DNA of 64,000 nt. Source: Pseudoalteromonas rubra (lineage in GTDB: Bacteria > Pseudomonadota > Gammaproteobacteria > Enterobacterales > Alteromonadaceae). The DNA lies in assembly GCF_001482385.1 (NCBI RefSeq), contig NZ_CP013611.1:434001-498000 (forward strand), read 5' to 3'. The notes under the pieces were generated by a model. It was not told the DNA's origin. It saw nothing but the letters and a program-made list of their open reading frames with translations, and ran no database searches. Below, one piece after another: positions 39,028 through 49,285 of this stretch. The stretch's first letter is position 1. Every line of letters starts with the position of its first letter. A program made the position numbers and the translations under genes.

Positions 39028-39524
39028 AATCGGCCCGCCTTTTTGGCGCTCTGTATAACACTGCGAGCAACGACATAATGAAAGGGCAAGATGGCATTGA
39101 GGTAAATGCGCCCCGTTAGGGTCTTTGGGTTGACCAAGGTGGATACAATCACAGAGCTTTGCTGTTTTTTTACACTGAGATAAAAAACCATGTGGCGATC
39201 TTCCGAGTAACTGATGATCTCCTCCGGGTATTTTTCACACACGTTCAGAAAACCTGCCTGATCGCCTACTGCAAGCTCATCACTGGCGGGGGTCATGGTC
39301 TCTTGCCCGGTGGAAAAGCCAAATACTGCGACCAGCTTGTTTCTGAGTCGCATCAGCTGTGTTACCCAGCCGGGCATCGTATTAAAAATTCGGTATTGCA
39401 GCTGACTGGGGGTCAGGGAGGGGGTATCGAGCGCAATTTGTAATGCATCACGGAAATGGTGTTGGCCTGCTTTCGCTTGAAGGCGATCGGGCTCAGGGGT
39501 CAGGCTAATGATATGACTGAACAT
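39024..39524 (-). CDS. DUF2867 family protein
   Basis: 166 residues from the ATG at 39524, which has AAGGAG at the right distance; ten extra in-frame codons upstream would include that site. The central and C-terminal motifs (SYSEDRHMVFYLSVKK, VSTLVNPKTLTGRIYL, PFHYVVARSVIQSA) are typical of DUF2867, a START-like fold family often paired with NAD-dependent epimerases or TetR regulators. Function unknown. First gene of the operon under the palindromic operator. Confidence 0.88.
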   Translation of the reverse strand: MFSHIISLTPEPDRLQAKAGQHHFRDALQIALDTPSLTPSQLQYRIFNTMPGWVTQLMRLRNKLVAVFGFSTGQETMTPASDELAVGDQAGFLNVCEKYPEEIISYSEDRHMVFYLSVKKQQSSVIVSTLVNPKTLTGRIYLNAILPFHYVVARSVIQSAKKAGRL

Positions 39525-39550
39525 AAACAACTCCTTCTTGTAACTAATGC

Positions 39551-39573
39551 ACATACCATACTGTATGGTATGT
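39551..39573 (-). promoter_or_regulatory. Perfect palindromic operator overlapping the TetR-operon promoter
   Basis: Arms ACATACCATAC and GTATGGTATGT around a single central base: 11+1+11 with no mismatch. On the minus strand a promoter can be read with -35 TTGCCA (39578-39583), a 17-base spacer and -10 TATGGT (39555-39560), so the palindrome covers the spacer and the -10 box. It begins 27 bases before the DUF2867 start. This is the classic layout for repression by the adjacent TetR protein. Confidence 0.85.
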
Positions 39574-39650
39574 TCATTGGCAATGATATTTGCCCGCTTT
39601 TTATTCAGAAATATTCAGAAGACGTATTTAAAAAAAGTGAAGTGAGAAAG

Positions 39651-39673
39651 CCGGGCCTGAACAGAGGGCCCGG
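39651..39673 (-). terminator. Terminator of the Tsx-like gene
   Basis: CCGGGCC / GGCCCGG with a 9-nt loop, 15 bases beyond the minus-strand stop, followed on that strand by pyrimidine-rich sequence and a T-run further on. Confidence 0.6.
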
Positions 39674-39687
39674 TCAAACAGTGTGGT

Positions 39688-40473
39688 TTAAAATGTCCAG
39701 GCAAGGTGGATCTGGGGGACTGATTCGTCGGTGTCAGTACCCAGTTTATTTTGCCAGTATTGCCATTCGAGACCGAGCATGAGCTGGTTTTCAGGCATCT
39801 CCAGCGCGTGACCCAGATCCCAGCGTAAAATAGGTTGTGCCAGCAACCAGTTCTTCACGTCGCCACCGACTTCATTATCACGGCCTGTGAGGTATTCAAC
39901 GTGACCGGTGAATTCAAATTTTTGATCGCCCAAAGAGAATGGATAGCTCCAGGCCACATCCAGTATGTAACTGTTGGTTTCTTTCGGTGCGCCACCGGCG
40001 TTAACGCCGCGGTTGTCATCGATGTAGCCAGTTAAAGTGGTTGCGAAGAAATTAAACCCTTCAAGGTTCCAGGACAGCTTTACGCCTGGCAGGTATTTCA
40101 TGACTTTGGCATCACCGGCGGCGTTAAAGCCCATCACAATGCCAACGTCTTGTAATGGTGAGTCATTAAACTTCAGACCCGCCAGTTTCCCCAGGCTAAA
40201 AGTCGAATACCATTCGCCGTAAAAGTCGCCATCCTGATGACCATCATCCAGGTCATCTGTACTGTAATCGATGAAGAAAAAGTTATCGCCGTAGCGGTAG
40301 CCCGAGGCATGTTGCAGGGAATAGATTGTCTGATTTGCTTTGTGCTGACTAAACGGGTTTTTGAACTCGCCATGGTTAATGTGTAATTGCGTGTTACTCC
40401 AGTCCGCGGCAGTGACCGAGGTTGTTGTGAGCGTAAATCCCAGTGTGAGCGCAGTAAAAATAGGTGTTTTCAT
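39688..40473 (-). CDS. Outer-membrane channel protein of the Tsx/OmpK type
   Basis: 261 residues with a signal peptide (to about SVTA, residue 22), beta-barrel strand pattern and terminal phenylalanine (QIHLAWTF). The sequence NTQLHINHGEFKNPF near the N-terminus, FFFIDYSTDDLDD and GEWYSTFSLGKL are characteristic of the nucleoside-specific channel (Tsx) family of short 12-strand barrels. Likely imports nucleosides or related molecules. Monocistronic with its own terminator. Confidence 0.85.
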   Translation of the reverse strand: MKTPIFTALTLGFTLTTTSVTAADWSNTQLHINHGEFKNPFSQHKANQTIYSLQHASGYRYGDNFFFIDYSTDDLDDGHQDGDFYGEWYSTFSLGKLAGLKFNDSPLQDVGIVMGFNAAGDAKVMKYLPGVKLSWNLEGFNFFATTLTGYIDDNRGVNAGGAPKETNSYILDVAWSYPFSLGDQKFEFTGHVEYLTGRDNEVGGDVKNWLLAQPILRWDLGHALEMPENQLMLGLEWQYWQNKLGTDTDESVPQIHLAWTF

Positions 40474-40602
40474 TGTTTCTCATGGTTGTGGGGTTATAAA
40501 CAGCTGAATTATATACGCAAAATACTACAGAAAAGGAATAAAAAACTAATAATTTATTAATGCGGGGGAATGAATGGCATCCGCTTGGATGCCATTGAAG
40601 TA

Positions 40603-41916
40603 TCAGTCTTTATGACGACGAATACAAATCACAGCGACCGCTGTAAATGCCAGAATAAAGCAGTAAAAGGACGAGGTAGACACTTCCCAGGGGCTGATTT
40701 TAAAGGTTGCACCCAGTAACAGTGCTTGTGCGCCATAGGGTAGGGAGCCTTGCATCACACAGGCAAAAATATCCAGCAGGCTGGCTGAGCGTTTGCCCGA
40801 GATCTGTCCATCATCGGCCAGCTTTTTAGCAACGGGCCCAGCTACAATGATACTGACAGTGTTGTTCGCAATACACAGGTTGCTGGTCAATACGAGCGCT
40901 GCAATGCCCAGTTGATCTGCCACTTTTCTGTGCCATTTGGCGATGAGCGCAGTGATTGCCTGGATCTTATGTGCCAGGTAATCCAGTCCATCATTAACGC
41001 GAATAAATTCAGACAAACCGCCAATGAACATAGAAAGCAGGAAAATCTCTTGCATGTCACTGAAGCCTTTATACACGTCTTTGACAAAGGCGGCCCCCTG
41101 GTAATCACCGGTGAACCCCATCAGGGCGGCGAAAATAATGCCACTAAAGAGCACCACAAAAACGTTAATACCCACCACAGCCAGTACCAAAATAAACGCA
41201 TAAGGTAACACCAGCAGCCAGTCAAAAGGCTTGGTTTCAACGGCTTGTGGCTCAGGTGTCAGGAACACCAATAAGGCAACGGTGAGTGCAGCAGCGGGCA
41301 GAGCAATTTTCAGGTTTTCCCTGAATTTGTCTTTCATTTCACAGCCCTGAGTACGGGTTGCCGCTATGGTGGTGTCAGAAATAATCGATAAGTTATCTCC
41401 AAACATCGCGCCTGAGACTATGGTACCGGCCATCAGAGCCGGATCGATCCCGGTTTTGACGGAGACAGCGTAAGCAATGGGGCCAATGGCACCTATGGTA
41501 CCCATGGACGTTCCCATGGCGGTTGAAACCACGGCAGCGATTAAAAATAGCCCAGGTAATAGCAGACTGGGTGGGATCAGCGATAAACCGGCATTGACCA
41601 CTGCGTCAACGCCGCCTGTGGCACTGGCAACCGACGAAAAGGCGCCGGCAAGCAAGTAGATTAAACACATGGTGATGATATTGCTGTGTCCGGCACCTTT
41701 GATAAAGGTTTCAACGCTCTGGTTGATGGTGCCTTTGTTGATCCAAAAAGCGATCACAATGGCAGGCAAAATGGCCACCGGTGCAGGTAACTGATAGAAA
41801 GCATAATCGACCCCCTGTGATTGCAGGTACAGACCCGCGCCCAGGAATAGGCCAACAAAGGTTAAAAGAGGTAGCAAAGAAAGCTTTGCTTGTGTGTGAT
41901 TTAAGTTTGGCTGCAT
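40603..41916 (-). CDS. NhaC-family Na+/H+ antiporter or related exchanger
   Basis: 437 residues from ATG 41916; GGGGAG lies 4 bases before it, whereas the in-frame TTG upstream overlaps that site. Around 11 hydrophobic segments. The signature region GTSMGTIGAIGPIAYAV, then GAMFGDNLSIISDTTIAATR, is typical of the NhaC family (inner membrane, ion-transporter superfamily), which includes Na+/H+ and malate-lactate antiporters. Substrate cannot be fixed from sequence. It stands alone. Confidence 0.88.
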   Translation of the reverse strand: MQPNLNHTQAKLSLLPLLTFVGLFLGAGLYLQSQGVDYAFYQLPAPVAILPAIVIAFWINKGTINQSVETFIKGAGHSNIITMCLIYLLAGAFSSVASATGGVDAVVNAGLSLIPPSLLLPGLFLIAAVVSTAMGTSMGTIGAIGPIAYAVSVKTGIDPALMAGTIVSGAMFGDNLSIISDTTIAATRTQGCEMKDKFRENLKIALPAAALTVALLVFLTPEPQAVETKPFDWLLVLPYAFILVLAVVGINVFVVLFSGIIFAALMGFTGDYQGAAFVKDVYKGFSDMQEIFLLSMFIGGLSEFIRVNDGLDYLAHKIQAITALIAKWHRKVADQLGIAALVLTSNLCIANNTVSIIVAGPVAKKLADDGQISGKRSASLLDIFACVMQGSLPYGAQALLLGATFKISPWEVSTSSFYCFILAFTAVAVICIRRHKD

Positions 41917-41928
41917 AGCACTCCCCAA

Positions 41929-42369
41929 AAACTAACCACAGCCAACGGATCCATTATTAGCTGCATTTAAACTACGTCGCCCGCAATAATTGAAATCGGC
42001 GAGGGCGGAAGTTTATATGGTTAGACGTCCAAAGTCCATGGTGTTTCGTTATTATGTTTATCTTCCCGGTAACAGAGTGTGCGCTGAGCACATCGACATG
42101 ATTTACAGCGGTTGAAACGCCTTTTTGGTAAAGCCAGTCTTACTCGCAGTATTCACCTGGCCTGCTTCACAGCGGTCCATGACGGGATAGATTAGTATTA
42201 TTGTCAACTGACTATGACACAGAGATCGGGTAAACTCTAGGCCACAAAATCAATCATCCAACTAAAAAGCTGGGTGACTGGGCTTATCTCTCTTGCGCTG
42301 AAAATCGGGAAAATACGTTTCCGTACCACTGAACAGGGTGGAAAATCTAATACAAAGGAAAACCGCAAT
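41929..42369. other. Intergenic region before dapB
   Basis: About 440 bases between the divergent antiporter and dapB genes. It must contain both promoters; no convincing -35/-10 pair, operator or RNA structure was recognised. An in-frame extension of dapB to 42274 exists but lacks conserved sequence. Confidence 0.5.
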
Positions 42370-43173
42370 ATGACGAAAATCGGTATTTTTGGCGCCAATG
42401 GCCGCATGGGTCTGGCGCTGATTGAAGCAGTCCAACAGTCTCAACATTGCCAGTTAGGTGGCGCGTTTGTCAGAGCATCATCGCCACATCTGGCTCAGCC
42501 CATTGCTAATTTACAGCCGCAAGCGCCAGCCGGGTCAACTTTTAGCGCTGAGCAACAGCTGGGCGATGAGCTGGATGTACTGATCGACTTTACACTACCA
42601 GAGGGCATGCTCGGCCACCTGCAACAAGCTGTCGCGAACAACATACCAATGGTGATTGGCACAACCGGCCTGAGCGCGCAGCAAATGCAGGAACTGGAAT
42701 CAGCCTCACAGTCTATTCCTATCGTCTTTGCACGTAATTTTAGCGTGGGTGTAACCCTGATGCTGGACCTGGTACAGACCGCCGCGGCAAAGCTTGCAGA
42801 TGAAATGGACATTGAAATTTTTGAAGCCCACCACCGTAACAAAGTAGACGCGCCGTCGGGTACCGCACTGGCGATTGGTGAAGCCATTGCAGAGGCAAAA
42901 GGCTGGGATCATGAGCAGGTTGCTCGCTATGACCGAACTCAGGTACATGAGGCAAAAAGTCAACAAGAAATTGGCTATTCAGTGCTCAGAGCTGGCGATA
43001 TAGTTGGTGAACATACGGCTTATTTTGCCACCATGGGAGAAAGGCTGGAATTAACACACAAAGCAACATCAAGATTAACCTTCGCATCAGGTGCTGTAAG
43101 GGCTGCGCAGTGGTTAAAAGATAAGCCGAACGGACTTTATTCCATGCAAGATGTGCTTGGATTGAATAAGTAA
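42370..43173 (+). CDS. dapB: 4-hydroxy-tetrahydrodipicolinate reductase
   Basis: 267 residues, the normal length. NAD(P)H-dependent reduction in the lysine/diaminopimelate pathway, cytosolic. The nucleotide-binding start IGIFGANGRMG, the substrate loop EAHHRNKVDAPSGTAL with catalytic His and Lys, and GEHTAYFATMGERLELTH are all present. Start ATG 42370 is chosen for its AAAGGA site and because homologous sequence begins there. Followed by carA as in many gammaproteobacteria. Confidence 0.97.
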   Translation: MTKIGIFGANGRMGLALIEAVQQSQHCQLGGAFVRASSPHLAQPIANLQPQAPAGSTFSAEQQLGDELDVLIDFTLPEGMLGHLQQAVANNIPMVIGTTGLSAQQMQELESASQSIPIVFARNFSVGVTLMLDLVQTAAAKLADEMDIEIFEAHHRNKVDAPSGTALAIGEAIAEAKGWDHEQVARYDRTQVHEAKSQQEIGYSVLRAGDIVGEHTAYFATMGERLELTHKATSRLTFASGAVRAAQWLKDKPNGLYSMQDVLGLNK

Positions 43174-43181
43174 GCTTACTA

Positions 43182-43229
43182 TTTTAGCGTGTTCGTTAGT
43201 AAAAGTCGCTAAAAACCTTGTTTTTTTAT
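43182..43229 (+). terminator. Probable dapB terminator
   Basis: TTTTAGCG / CGCTAAAA, perfect 8-bp arms with a 17-nt loop beginning 8 bases after the dapB stop, followed by a T7 run after six other bases. Confidence 0.55.
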
Positions 43230-43244
43230 TTTTCACTTGAATTA

Positions 43245-43274
43245 TTAGACGAATCTAAGAAAGTGCTGTAGACT
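43245..43274 (+). promoter_or_regulatory. Candidate carA promoter
   Basis: TTAGAC (43245-43250) and TAGACT (43269-43274) separated by 18 bases, followed by another AT-rich TATAAC. Position fits a leader transcript of about 95 bases before carA. Low information content makes this tentative. Confidence 0.35.
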
Positions 43275-43311
43275 ATAACGAATTTGCCAAAATTTTAATA
43301 ACTGCGTGTTA

Positions 43312-43361
43312 CCAAGCGCTTTGTAGACGGGAAGATAAGCGCTGGCTTGCTCCCGTTTTTT
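43312..43361 (+). promoter_or_regulatory. Candidate transcription attenuator in the carA leader
   Basis: Terminator form: ACGGGA (43327-43332) pairs with TCCCGT (43351-43356), enclosing AAGC / GCTT, and runs into a T-tract. Competing form: CCAAGCGCTT (43312-43321) can pair with AAGCGCTGG (43337-43345), which would break the terminator. The structure ends 19 bases before the carA start codon, after dapB's own terminator. This is the expected shape of an attenuator; the signal that would switch it is unknown. Confidence 0.55.
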
Positions 43362-43379
43362 ACTATCTAGGAGGTTAAC

Positions 43380-44516
43380 TTGACTAAATCCGCTCTCTTA
43401 GTCCTTGAAGACGGCACTGTGTTTCGCGGTACTGCCATCGGCGCTGACGGCCTGTCCGTTGGTGAGGTAGTATTCAATACGTCTATGACGGGATATCAAG
43501 AAATTTTGACGGATCCTTCTTATGCAGAACAGATTGTGACGCTGACTTATCCGCACATCGGGAATACCGGTACTAACAGTGAGGATGAAGAAGCCGATAA
43601 AATCTGGGCTAAGGGTCTGGTAATTCGGGATTTGCCATTGCTTGCAAGTAATTTCCGTAACGAGCAATCGTTAAGTGACTACTTAAAAGCACGCAATATC
43701 CTTGGGATTGCCGATATAGATACGCGTAAGCTGACGCGTATCCTGCGTGATAAGGGCGCTCAAAATGGCTGCATCATCGCGGGCGATGAGATTGATGAGC
43801 AGCAGGCACTGGAAGCGGCAAAAGCGTTCCCAGGCCTTAAAGGGATGGATTTAGCGAAAGTCGTTACAACAGAACAGACTTATGAGTGGCGTGAAGGTAG
43901 CTGGACTTTAGGTCAGGGCTTCCAGACTCTGAGTTCTGAGGAAGAAAAATTTCATGTTGTAGCGTATGATTTTGGTGTGAAAAAGAACATTCTTCGTATG
44001 TTGGTTGACCGTGGTTGTAAACTGACAGTAGTACCTGCAGAAACCTCCGCTGCAGAAGTGCTGGCGATGAATCCAGATGGTATTTTCCTGTCAAATGGCC
44101 CTGGTGACCCTGAGCCATGTACTTATGCAATCGATGCGATTAAAGCCTTCTTAGAAACTGATACGCCTATCTTTGGCATTTGTTTGGGCCATCAGTTACT
44201 GGCACTGGCTTCTGGTGCGCAGACGGTGAAAATGAAATTCGGTCACCATGGCGGTAACCACCCGGTGAAAGACCTGGAGCGTGACGTGGTAATGATCACT
44301 GCACAGAACCATGGTTTCGCAGCGGATGAGGCCACTTTGCCAGATAACCTGCGTGCAACGCATAAATCGTTGTTCGACGGTACCTTGCAGGGTATCCATC
44401 GTACTGACAAGCCGGCTTTCAGCTTCCAGGGTCACCCTGAAGCAAGCCCGGGTCCGCACGATGCAGCACCGCTGTTCGACCACTTCATTGAATTAATGCA
44501 AGCACGTAAAGCCTAA
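43380..44516 (+). CDS. carA: Carbamoyl-phosphate synthase small (glutaminase) subunit
   Basis: 378 residues. It hydrolyses glutamine and passes ammonia to CarB for carbamoyl phosphate used in pyrimidine and arginine synthesis. N-terminal domain with [17 protein letters not shown]; class I glutaminase domain with nucleophile Cys268 in [12 protein letters not shown] and the His/Glu pair in [12 protein letters not shown]. The start codon is TTG 43380 behind a strong AGGAGGT site; conserved sequence starts immediately after it. carB follows after 17 bases. Confidence 0.97.
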   Translation: MTKSALLVLEDGTVFRGTAIGADGLSVGEVVFNTSMTGYQEILTDPSYAEQIVTLTYPHIGNTGTNSEDEEADKIWAKGLVIRDLPLLASNFRNEQSLSDYLKARNILGIADIDTRKLTRILRDKGAQNGCIIAGDEIDEQQALEAAKAFPGLKGMDLAKVVTTEQTYEWREGSWTLGQGFQTLSSEEEKFHVVAYDFGVKKNILRMLVDRGCKLTVVPAETSAAEVLAMNPDGIFLSNGPGDPEPCTYAIDAIKAFLETDTPIFGICLGHQLLALASGAQTVKMKFGHHGGNHPVKDLERDVVMITAQNHGFAADEATLPDNLRATHKSLFDGTLQGIHRTDKPAFSFQGHPEASPGPHDAAPLFDHFIELMQARKA

Positions 44517-44533
44517 TTAAAACCGGAGTAACA

Positions 44534-47500
44534 ATGCCAAAACGTACCGACTTAAACAGCATACTGATCCTGGGCGCAGGCCCAATCGTCATCGGCCAAG
44601 CCTGTGAGTTTGACTACTCTGGTGCTCAGGCGTGTAAAGCGCTGAGAGAAGAGGGCTACCGGGTTATTCTGGTTAACTCAAACCCGGCAACCATCATGAC
44701 TGACCCGGAAATGGCAGATGCGACTTACATCGAGCCAATTCACTGGGAAGTGGTTGAGAAAATCATTGAAAAAGAAAAGCCAGACGCGGTACTACCGACT
44801 ATGGGTGGCCAGACTGCGCTGAACTGTGCGCTTGACCTGGACAAGCATGGTGTACTGGCTAAGCACGGTGTTGAGCTGATCGGTGCAACTGCGGATGCCA
44901 TCGACAAAGCAGAAAACCGCGAGCGCTTCGACGTTGCGATGAAAAACATTGGCCTTGAGTGTCCTCGTGCCGAGATTGCACACTCAATGGATGAAGCGCA
45001 CGACGTACTGTCGCGCATTGGCTTCCCGTGTATCATTCGTCCTTCTTTCACCATGGGTGGTACCGGTGGTGGTGTTGCTTACAACATGGAAGAGTTTGAC
45101 GAAATCTGTACCCGTGGTCTTGATTTGTCTCCGACCAACGAGCTGTTGATCGATGAAAGCTTGCTGGGCTGGAAAGAATACGAAATGGAAGTAGTGCGTG
45201 ACAAAAACGACAACTGCATCATTGTGTGTTCTATCGAGAACTTCGACCCTATGGGTGTTCATACCGGTGACTCAATCACAGTTGCACCAGCACAAACTCT
45301 GACTGACAAAGAATATCAGATCATGCGTAACGCCTCGATGGCGGTACTGCGTGAGATTGGCGTAGAAACCGGTGGTTCAAACGTTCAGTTCGGTGTTAAT
45401 CCGGACGATGGCCGTATGGTTATTATTGAAATGAACCCGCGTGTATCGCGTTCATCAGCACTTGCATCTAAAGCAACTGGTTTCCCGATCGCTAAGATTG
45501 CAGCTAAGCTGGCAGTGGGTTACACCCTGGACGAGCTACAAAATGACATCACAGGCGGTGCAACTCCTGCGTCATTCGAACCGTCAATCGATTATGTTGT
45601 GACTAAGATCCCACGCTTTAACTTCGAAAAGTTTGCCGGCGCTAACGACCGTCTGACTACACAGATGAAGTCAGTGGGTGAGGTGATGGCCATTGGTCGT
45701 AACCAGCAAGAATCACTACAAAAAGCACTTCGTGGTCTGGAAGTGGGCGCAACGGGTCTTAACCCAATCGTTACACTGGACGACCCGAAAGCGAAAGAAA
45801 CCATCATTCGTGAACTACGTGAGCCAGGCGCTGAGCGTATCTGGTACATCGCCGATGCAATGCGTCACGGTATGAGCGTAGAAGAAGTGTTTGAGCTGAC
45901 CAAAGTTGACCGCTGGTACCTGGTTCAGATTGAAGACATTCTGAAAGACGAAGCAACCATCGCAGAAGTGGGCATGGCTGGTCTGAACAAAGACTTCCTG
46001 CGCCGCCTGAAGCGTAAAGGTTTCTCAGATCCGCGCATCGCAGAGATTGCGGGTGTGTCTGAAAAAGAAATTCGCAAGAAGCGTCACCAGCTGGATATCC
46101 TGCCGGTTTATAAGCGCGTTGATACTTGTGCAGCAGAATTCAGCTCAGACACGGCTTACATGTACTCATCTTATGATGAAGAGTGTGAAGCGGCACCGTC
46201 TGACAAAGATAAAATCATGGTAATTGGTGGTGGTCCTAACCGTATCGGTCAGGGCATCGAGTTCGATTACTGCTGTGTACACGCTGCGCTGGCAATGCGT
46301 GAAGATGGCTACGAGACCATCATGGTTAACTGTAACCCTGAAACGGTTTCAACTGACTACGATACGTCAGATCGTCTATTCTTCGAGCCAATCACATTAG
46401 AAGATGTGCTTGAAATCGTGCGTGTTGAAAAGCCAAAAGGTGTGATTGTTCAGTACGGTGGTCAAACACCACTGAAACTGGCCCGTGACCTTGAAGCGAA
46501 TGGTGTTCCTGTGATTGGTACTTCTCCTGACGCAATCGACCGCGCGGAAGACCGTGAGCGTTTCCAGCAACTGGTTGAGCGTCTTGACCTGCTTCAGCCT
46601 GAAAACGCAACGGTAACGTCACTGGAAGAAGCGATTGCTAAATCTCAGGAAATCGGCTTCCCACTGGTTGTACGTCCTTCTTATGTACTGGGTGGTCGTG
46701 CGATGGAAATCGTGTACGACGAAGATGACCTGCGTCGCTATATGACCGAAGCGGTATCTGTGTCTAACGAAGCACCAGTATTGCTGGACCGTTTCCTGGA
46801 TGACGCTATCGAAGTAGACGTTGATGCGATCTGTGACGGTGAGAACGTCATCATTGGCGGTATCATGGAACACATTGAGCAAGCCGGTGTTCACTCTGGT
46901 GACTCTGCTTGTTCATTGCCTGCGCACTCTCTGTCTCAGGAAATCCAGGACGTAATGCGCAAGCAGGTGCGTGACATGGCACTTGAGCTGGGCGTGGTTG
47001 GTCTGATGAACACCCAGTTTGCTGTGAAAGATGGAAAGGTTTACCTGATTGAAGTGAACCCGCGTGCTGCGCGTACAGTACCGTTTGTTTCTAAAGCAAC
47101 GGGTGTTGCGCTGGCAAAAGTAGCAGCACGGTGTATGGTTGGCCAATCTTTGGAAAGCCAGGGTGTAACTAAAGAGGTGATCCCACCTTACTACAGCGTG
47201 AAAGAAGTGGTACTGCCATTTGCTAAGTTCCAGGGTGTTGACCCAATGCGTGGCCCAGAGATGCGTTCTACGGGTGAAGTGATGGGTGTTGGTGAAAACT
47301 TCGCCGAAGCCTTCGCAAAAGCGCAATTAGGTGCATCAAACGCTTTACCACGTGGTGGTCGCGCGCTACTATCTGTTCGCAATGGTGACAAGGCACGTGT
47401 TGTTGAGTTGGCTAAGACCATGAAAGCCATTGGCTTTGAGCTGGATGCAACCAAAGGGACAGCACAAGCTCTGGAAGACGCCGGCATCGAAGTACGTCGC

Positions 47501-47752
47501 GTAAACAAGGTATTTGAAGGTCGTCCGCACATTCTTGACCGCATCAAGAATGGTGAGTACAGCTACATTGTTAATACCACAGAAGGCCGTCAGGCTATCG
47601 AAGATTCGAAGGTGTTACGTCGTGGTGCACTTCAGCATAAGACTAACTACACCACTACGCTCAATGCAGCGTTTGCAAACTGTACAGCTAATGAGGCTGA
47701 TGACAGAAGTTCTGTAAACTCTGTTCAGGAGCTACACCAGCGTTTGAACTAA
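44534..47752 (+). CDS. carB: Carbamoyl-phosphate synthase large subunit
   Basis: 1072 residues, standard for CarB. Two homologous ATP-grasp halves (about 1-400 and 553-935) with [20 protein letters not shown] and [19 protein letters not shown], an oligomerisation domain between them, and a C-terminal MGS-like allosteric domain (about 936-1072) that binds effectors such as UMP and ornithine. Codon use looks optimised, as expected for a well-expressed housekeeping gene. Operon with carA; greA follows after 45 bases. Confidence 0.98.
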   Translation: MPKRTDLNSILILGAGPIVIGQACEFDYSGAQACKALREEGYRVILVNSNPATIMTDPEMADATYIEPIHWEVVEKIIEKEKPDAVLPTMGGQTALNCALDLDKHGVLAKHGVELIGATADAIDKAENRERFDVAMKNIGLECPRAEIAHSMDEAHDVLSRIGFPCIIRPSFTMGGTGGGVAYNMEEFDEICTRGLDLSPTNELLIDESLLGWKEYEMEVVRDKNDNCIIVCSIENFDPMGVHTGDSITVAPAQTLTDKEYQIMRNASMAVLREIGVETGGSNVQFGVNPDDGRMVIIEMNPRVSRSSALASKATGFPIAKIAAKLAVGYTLDELQNDITGGATPASFEPSIDYVVTKIPRFNFEKFAGANDRLTTQMKSVGEVMAIGRNQQESLQKALRGLEVGATGLNPIVTLDDPKAKETIIRELREPGAERIWYIADAMRHGMSVEEVFELTKVDRWYLVQIEDILKDEATIAEVGMAGLNKDFLRRLKRKGFSDPRIAEIAGVSEKEIRKKRHQLDILPVYKRVDTCAAEFSSDTAYMYSSYDEECEAAPSDKDKIMVIGGGPNRIGQGIEFDYCCVHAALAMREDGYETIMVNCNPETVSTDYDTSDRLFFEPITLEDVLEIVRVEKPKGVIVQYGGQTPLKLARDLEANGVPVIGTSPDAIDRAEDRERFQQLVERLDLLQPENATVTSLEEAIAKSQEIGFPLVVRPSYVLGGRAMEIVYDEDDLRRYMTEAVSVSNEAPVLLDRFLDDAIEVDVDAICDGENVIIGGIMEHIEQAGVHSGDSACSLPAHSLSQEIQDVMRKQVRDMALELGVVGLMNTQFAVKDGKVYLIEVNPRAARTVPFVSKATGVALAKVAARCMVGQSLESQGVTKEVIPPYYSVKEVVLPFAKFQGVDPMRGPEMRSTGEVMGVGENFAEAFAKAQLGASNALPRGGRALLSVRNGDKARVVELAKTMKAIGFELDATKGTAQALEDAGIEVRRVNKVFEGRPHILDRIKNGEYSYIVNTTEGRQAIEDSKVLRRGALQHKTNYTTTLNAAFANCTANEADDRSSVNSVQELHQRLN

Positions 47753-47797
47753 GAAGAACAAGGCCAGAGCGTAAGCTCTGGCAATGAGTGAGATACT

Positions 47798-48274
47798 ATG
47801 CAATCAATTCCGATGACAGTACGAGGCGAAGAAATGCTTCGTGAAGAACTGAACCACTTAAAGAAAGTCGTCCGTCCAAAGATCGTTGCCGATATCGCGG
47901 AAGCCCGTGAACATGGCGATCTGAAAGAGAATGCGGAATACCACGCTGCACGTGAGCAGCAGGGGTTCTGCGAAGGCCGCATCCAGGAAATTGAAGCCAA
48001 GCTGTCAACATCACAGGTCATTGATGTCACTAAAATGGCAAACAATGGCAAAGTGATCTTTGGCAGCACGGTGACCATAGTCAATGTTGATACGGACGAG
48101 GAAGTGACCTACAAAATCGTAGGTGATGATGAGGCAGATATTAAAAACAATCTGATCTCGGTTAACTCGCCTATTGCACGTGGTCTGATCGGAAAAGAAC
48201 TGGATGATTCAGTAACCATTCAAACTCCAAACGGTAGCGTTGAATACGACATCATCGAAGTTGAATATGTCTAG
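47798..48274 (+). CDS. greA: Transcription elongation factor GreA
   Basis: 158 residues: N-terminal antiparallel coiled coil (about 8-76) with the acidic tip region [20 protein letters not shown], then the C-terminal FKBP-like domain. It rescues backtracked RNA polymerase by stimulating transcript cleavage. Located behind carB as in other gammaproteobacteria, ending in a strong terminator. Confidence 0.97.
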   Translation: MQSIPMTVRGEEMLREELNHLKKVVRPKIVADIAEAREHGDLKENAEYHAAREQQGFCEGRIQEIEAKLSTSQVIDVTKMANNGKVIFGSTVTIVNVDTDEEVTYKIVGDDEADIKNNLISVNSPIARGLIGKELDDSVTIQTPNGSVEYDIIEVEYV

Positions 48275-48296
48275 ATTTGTCTAACCTATAGCACCA

Positions 48297-48323
48297 AAAA
48301 CCCGACCCAGTGTCGGGTTTTTT
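48297..48323 (+). terminator. Intrinsic terminator of greA / car operon
   Basis: AAAACCCGAC / GTCGGGTTTT with a 5-nt loop and a T6 tail. Confidence 0.92.
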
Positions 48324-48404
48324 ATTAACCACTCCTTAACCTTGTGCCAGATCAAAGAGCCACAAAAGCAGCGCGTTATGATGAGTTTAACAAAGGAGAA
48401 CATC

Positions 48405-48719
48405 ATGACTGCTGACCAATTAAATAGTTTTCTCAAAACCAAACAAAGCGAACTGAGTCAACGGATAGCTGCCATTGAAGCCGATTTCAGAAAGGGCCGC
48501 TCGGCCAACTTCGCAGAGCAAAATACAGAGCGTGAAAACGACGATGTACTGGACGAAATTCACCAGGAAGCGAAGCAAGAGCTGGTAATGGTGAATCAGG
48601 CGATACTGCGTATAGAGCAGGGGGCTTATGGCGTGTGTCAGCATTGTGAAGAACAAATCAACCCGGAGCGTTTAAACGCTCTGCCTTACACAACGACTTG
48701 TATTAAATGCGCAAAATAG
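48405..48719 (+). CDS. TraR/DksA C4-type zinc-finger protein
   Basis: 104 residues from ATG 48405, which has AAAGGAG six bases upstream; the frame is open further but without support. An N-terminal helical part with charged residues (about 1-65) is followed by the four-cysteine finger CQHC ... CIKC near the C-terminus. Smaller than DksA (about 150), like the YbiI/TraR-type members that may act on RNA polymerase. The next gene follows 13 bases later, so both are probably cotranscribed. Confidence 0.88.
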   Translation: MTADQLNSFLKTKQSELSQRIAAIEADFRKGRSANFAEQNTERENDDVLDEIHQEAKQELVMVNQAILRIEQGAYGVCQHCEEQINPERLNALPYTTTCIKCAK

Positions 48720-48732
48720 AAAGGACCGTATT

Positions 48733-48984
48733 ATGACAATTGAAAAACATGATCTGCACCACGAGTTTCCTGAATACAAAGATGAGATCCACCACCTGAA
48801 AATGAACGACGCACACTTCGCTCGTTTGTTTAAAGAATACCATGAGTGCGATCACGAGGTGCATCGCATAGAAACCGGCGCAGAAAACACCTCTGACGAC
48901 TACCTCGAATCACTGAAAAAGCAGCGCCTGCACCTTAAAGATCAGCTGTTCTCTATTATTAAGAAGTCGCAAACTGTTGCTTAA
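48733..48984 (+). CDS. YdcH/DUF465 family small protein
   Basis: 83 residues, helical, with the family pattern: FPEYKDEIHHLKMNDAHFARL, then YHECDHEVHRIETG and KKQRLHLKDQLFSII. DUF465 proteins are short cytosolic helical hairpins of unknown function. It shares an operon with the zinc-finger protein before it and ends in a terminator. Confidence 0.9.
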   Translation: MTIEKHDLHHEFPEYKDEIHHLKMNDAHFARLFKEYHECDHEVHRIETGAENTSDDYLESLKKQRLHLKDQLFSIIKKSQTVA

Positions 48985-49004
48985 GTTGCATAAGACTTAA
49001 CTTG

Positions 49005-49047
49005 AACTGTCAGATTTGGCTGATAAAGCTTAATCTGACGGTTTTTT
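49005..49047 (+). terminator. Terminator of the zinc-finger/YdcH operon
   Basis: ACTGTCAGATT / AATCTGACGGT (one G-U pair) with a 17-nt loop and a T6 tail. Confidence 0.8.
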
Positions 49048-49263
49048 GTGTGCCAGAGGCCAAAGTTATGCTGTTTTTATACAAAGTGCCTGGTTTTGTC
49101 CTATAACACTATTACTCGCCGTTTTTGGGAAAGGTGACAAAGCGAGATGTAACGCTATGCTATCTTTCTGTTTACATTGGCAGTTATTAGTGGAATCATG
49201 AAGGTATGTAATATGAGCCGTTTTGGTGTGTTTTGAACTATCAAAGTGGGACAGAATTGAGTT
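49048..49263. other. Boundary region left of the cassette remnants
   Basis: 216 bases with no credible gene. The first recognisable integron-like boundary (GTTAGGC) is at 49264. A complete attC to its left could not be recognised, so the sequence may be the rearranged chromosome-cassette junction. Confidence 0.4.
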
Positions 49264-49285
49264 GTTAGGCATTCAAGGAAGTTTA

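Noticed and set aside
49065..49270. Possible full attC left of cassette 1 (GTTATGC, TATAAC motifs)
   Set aside because: Spacing and arm pairing do not fit; only the GTTAGGC boundary at 49264 is convincing.
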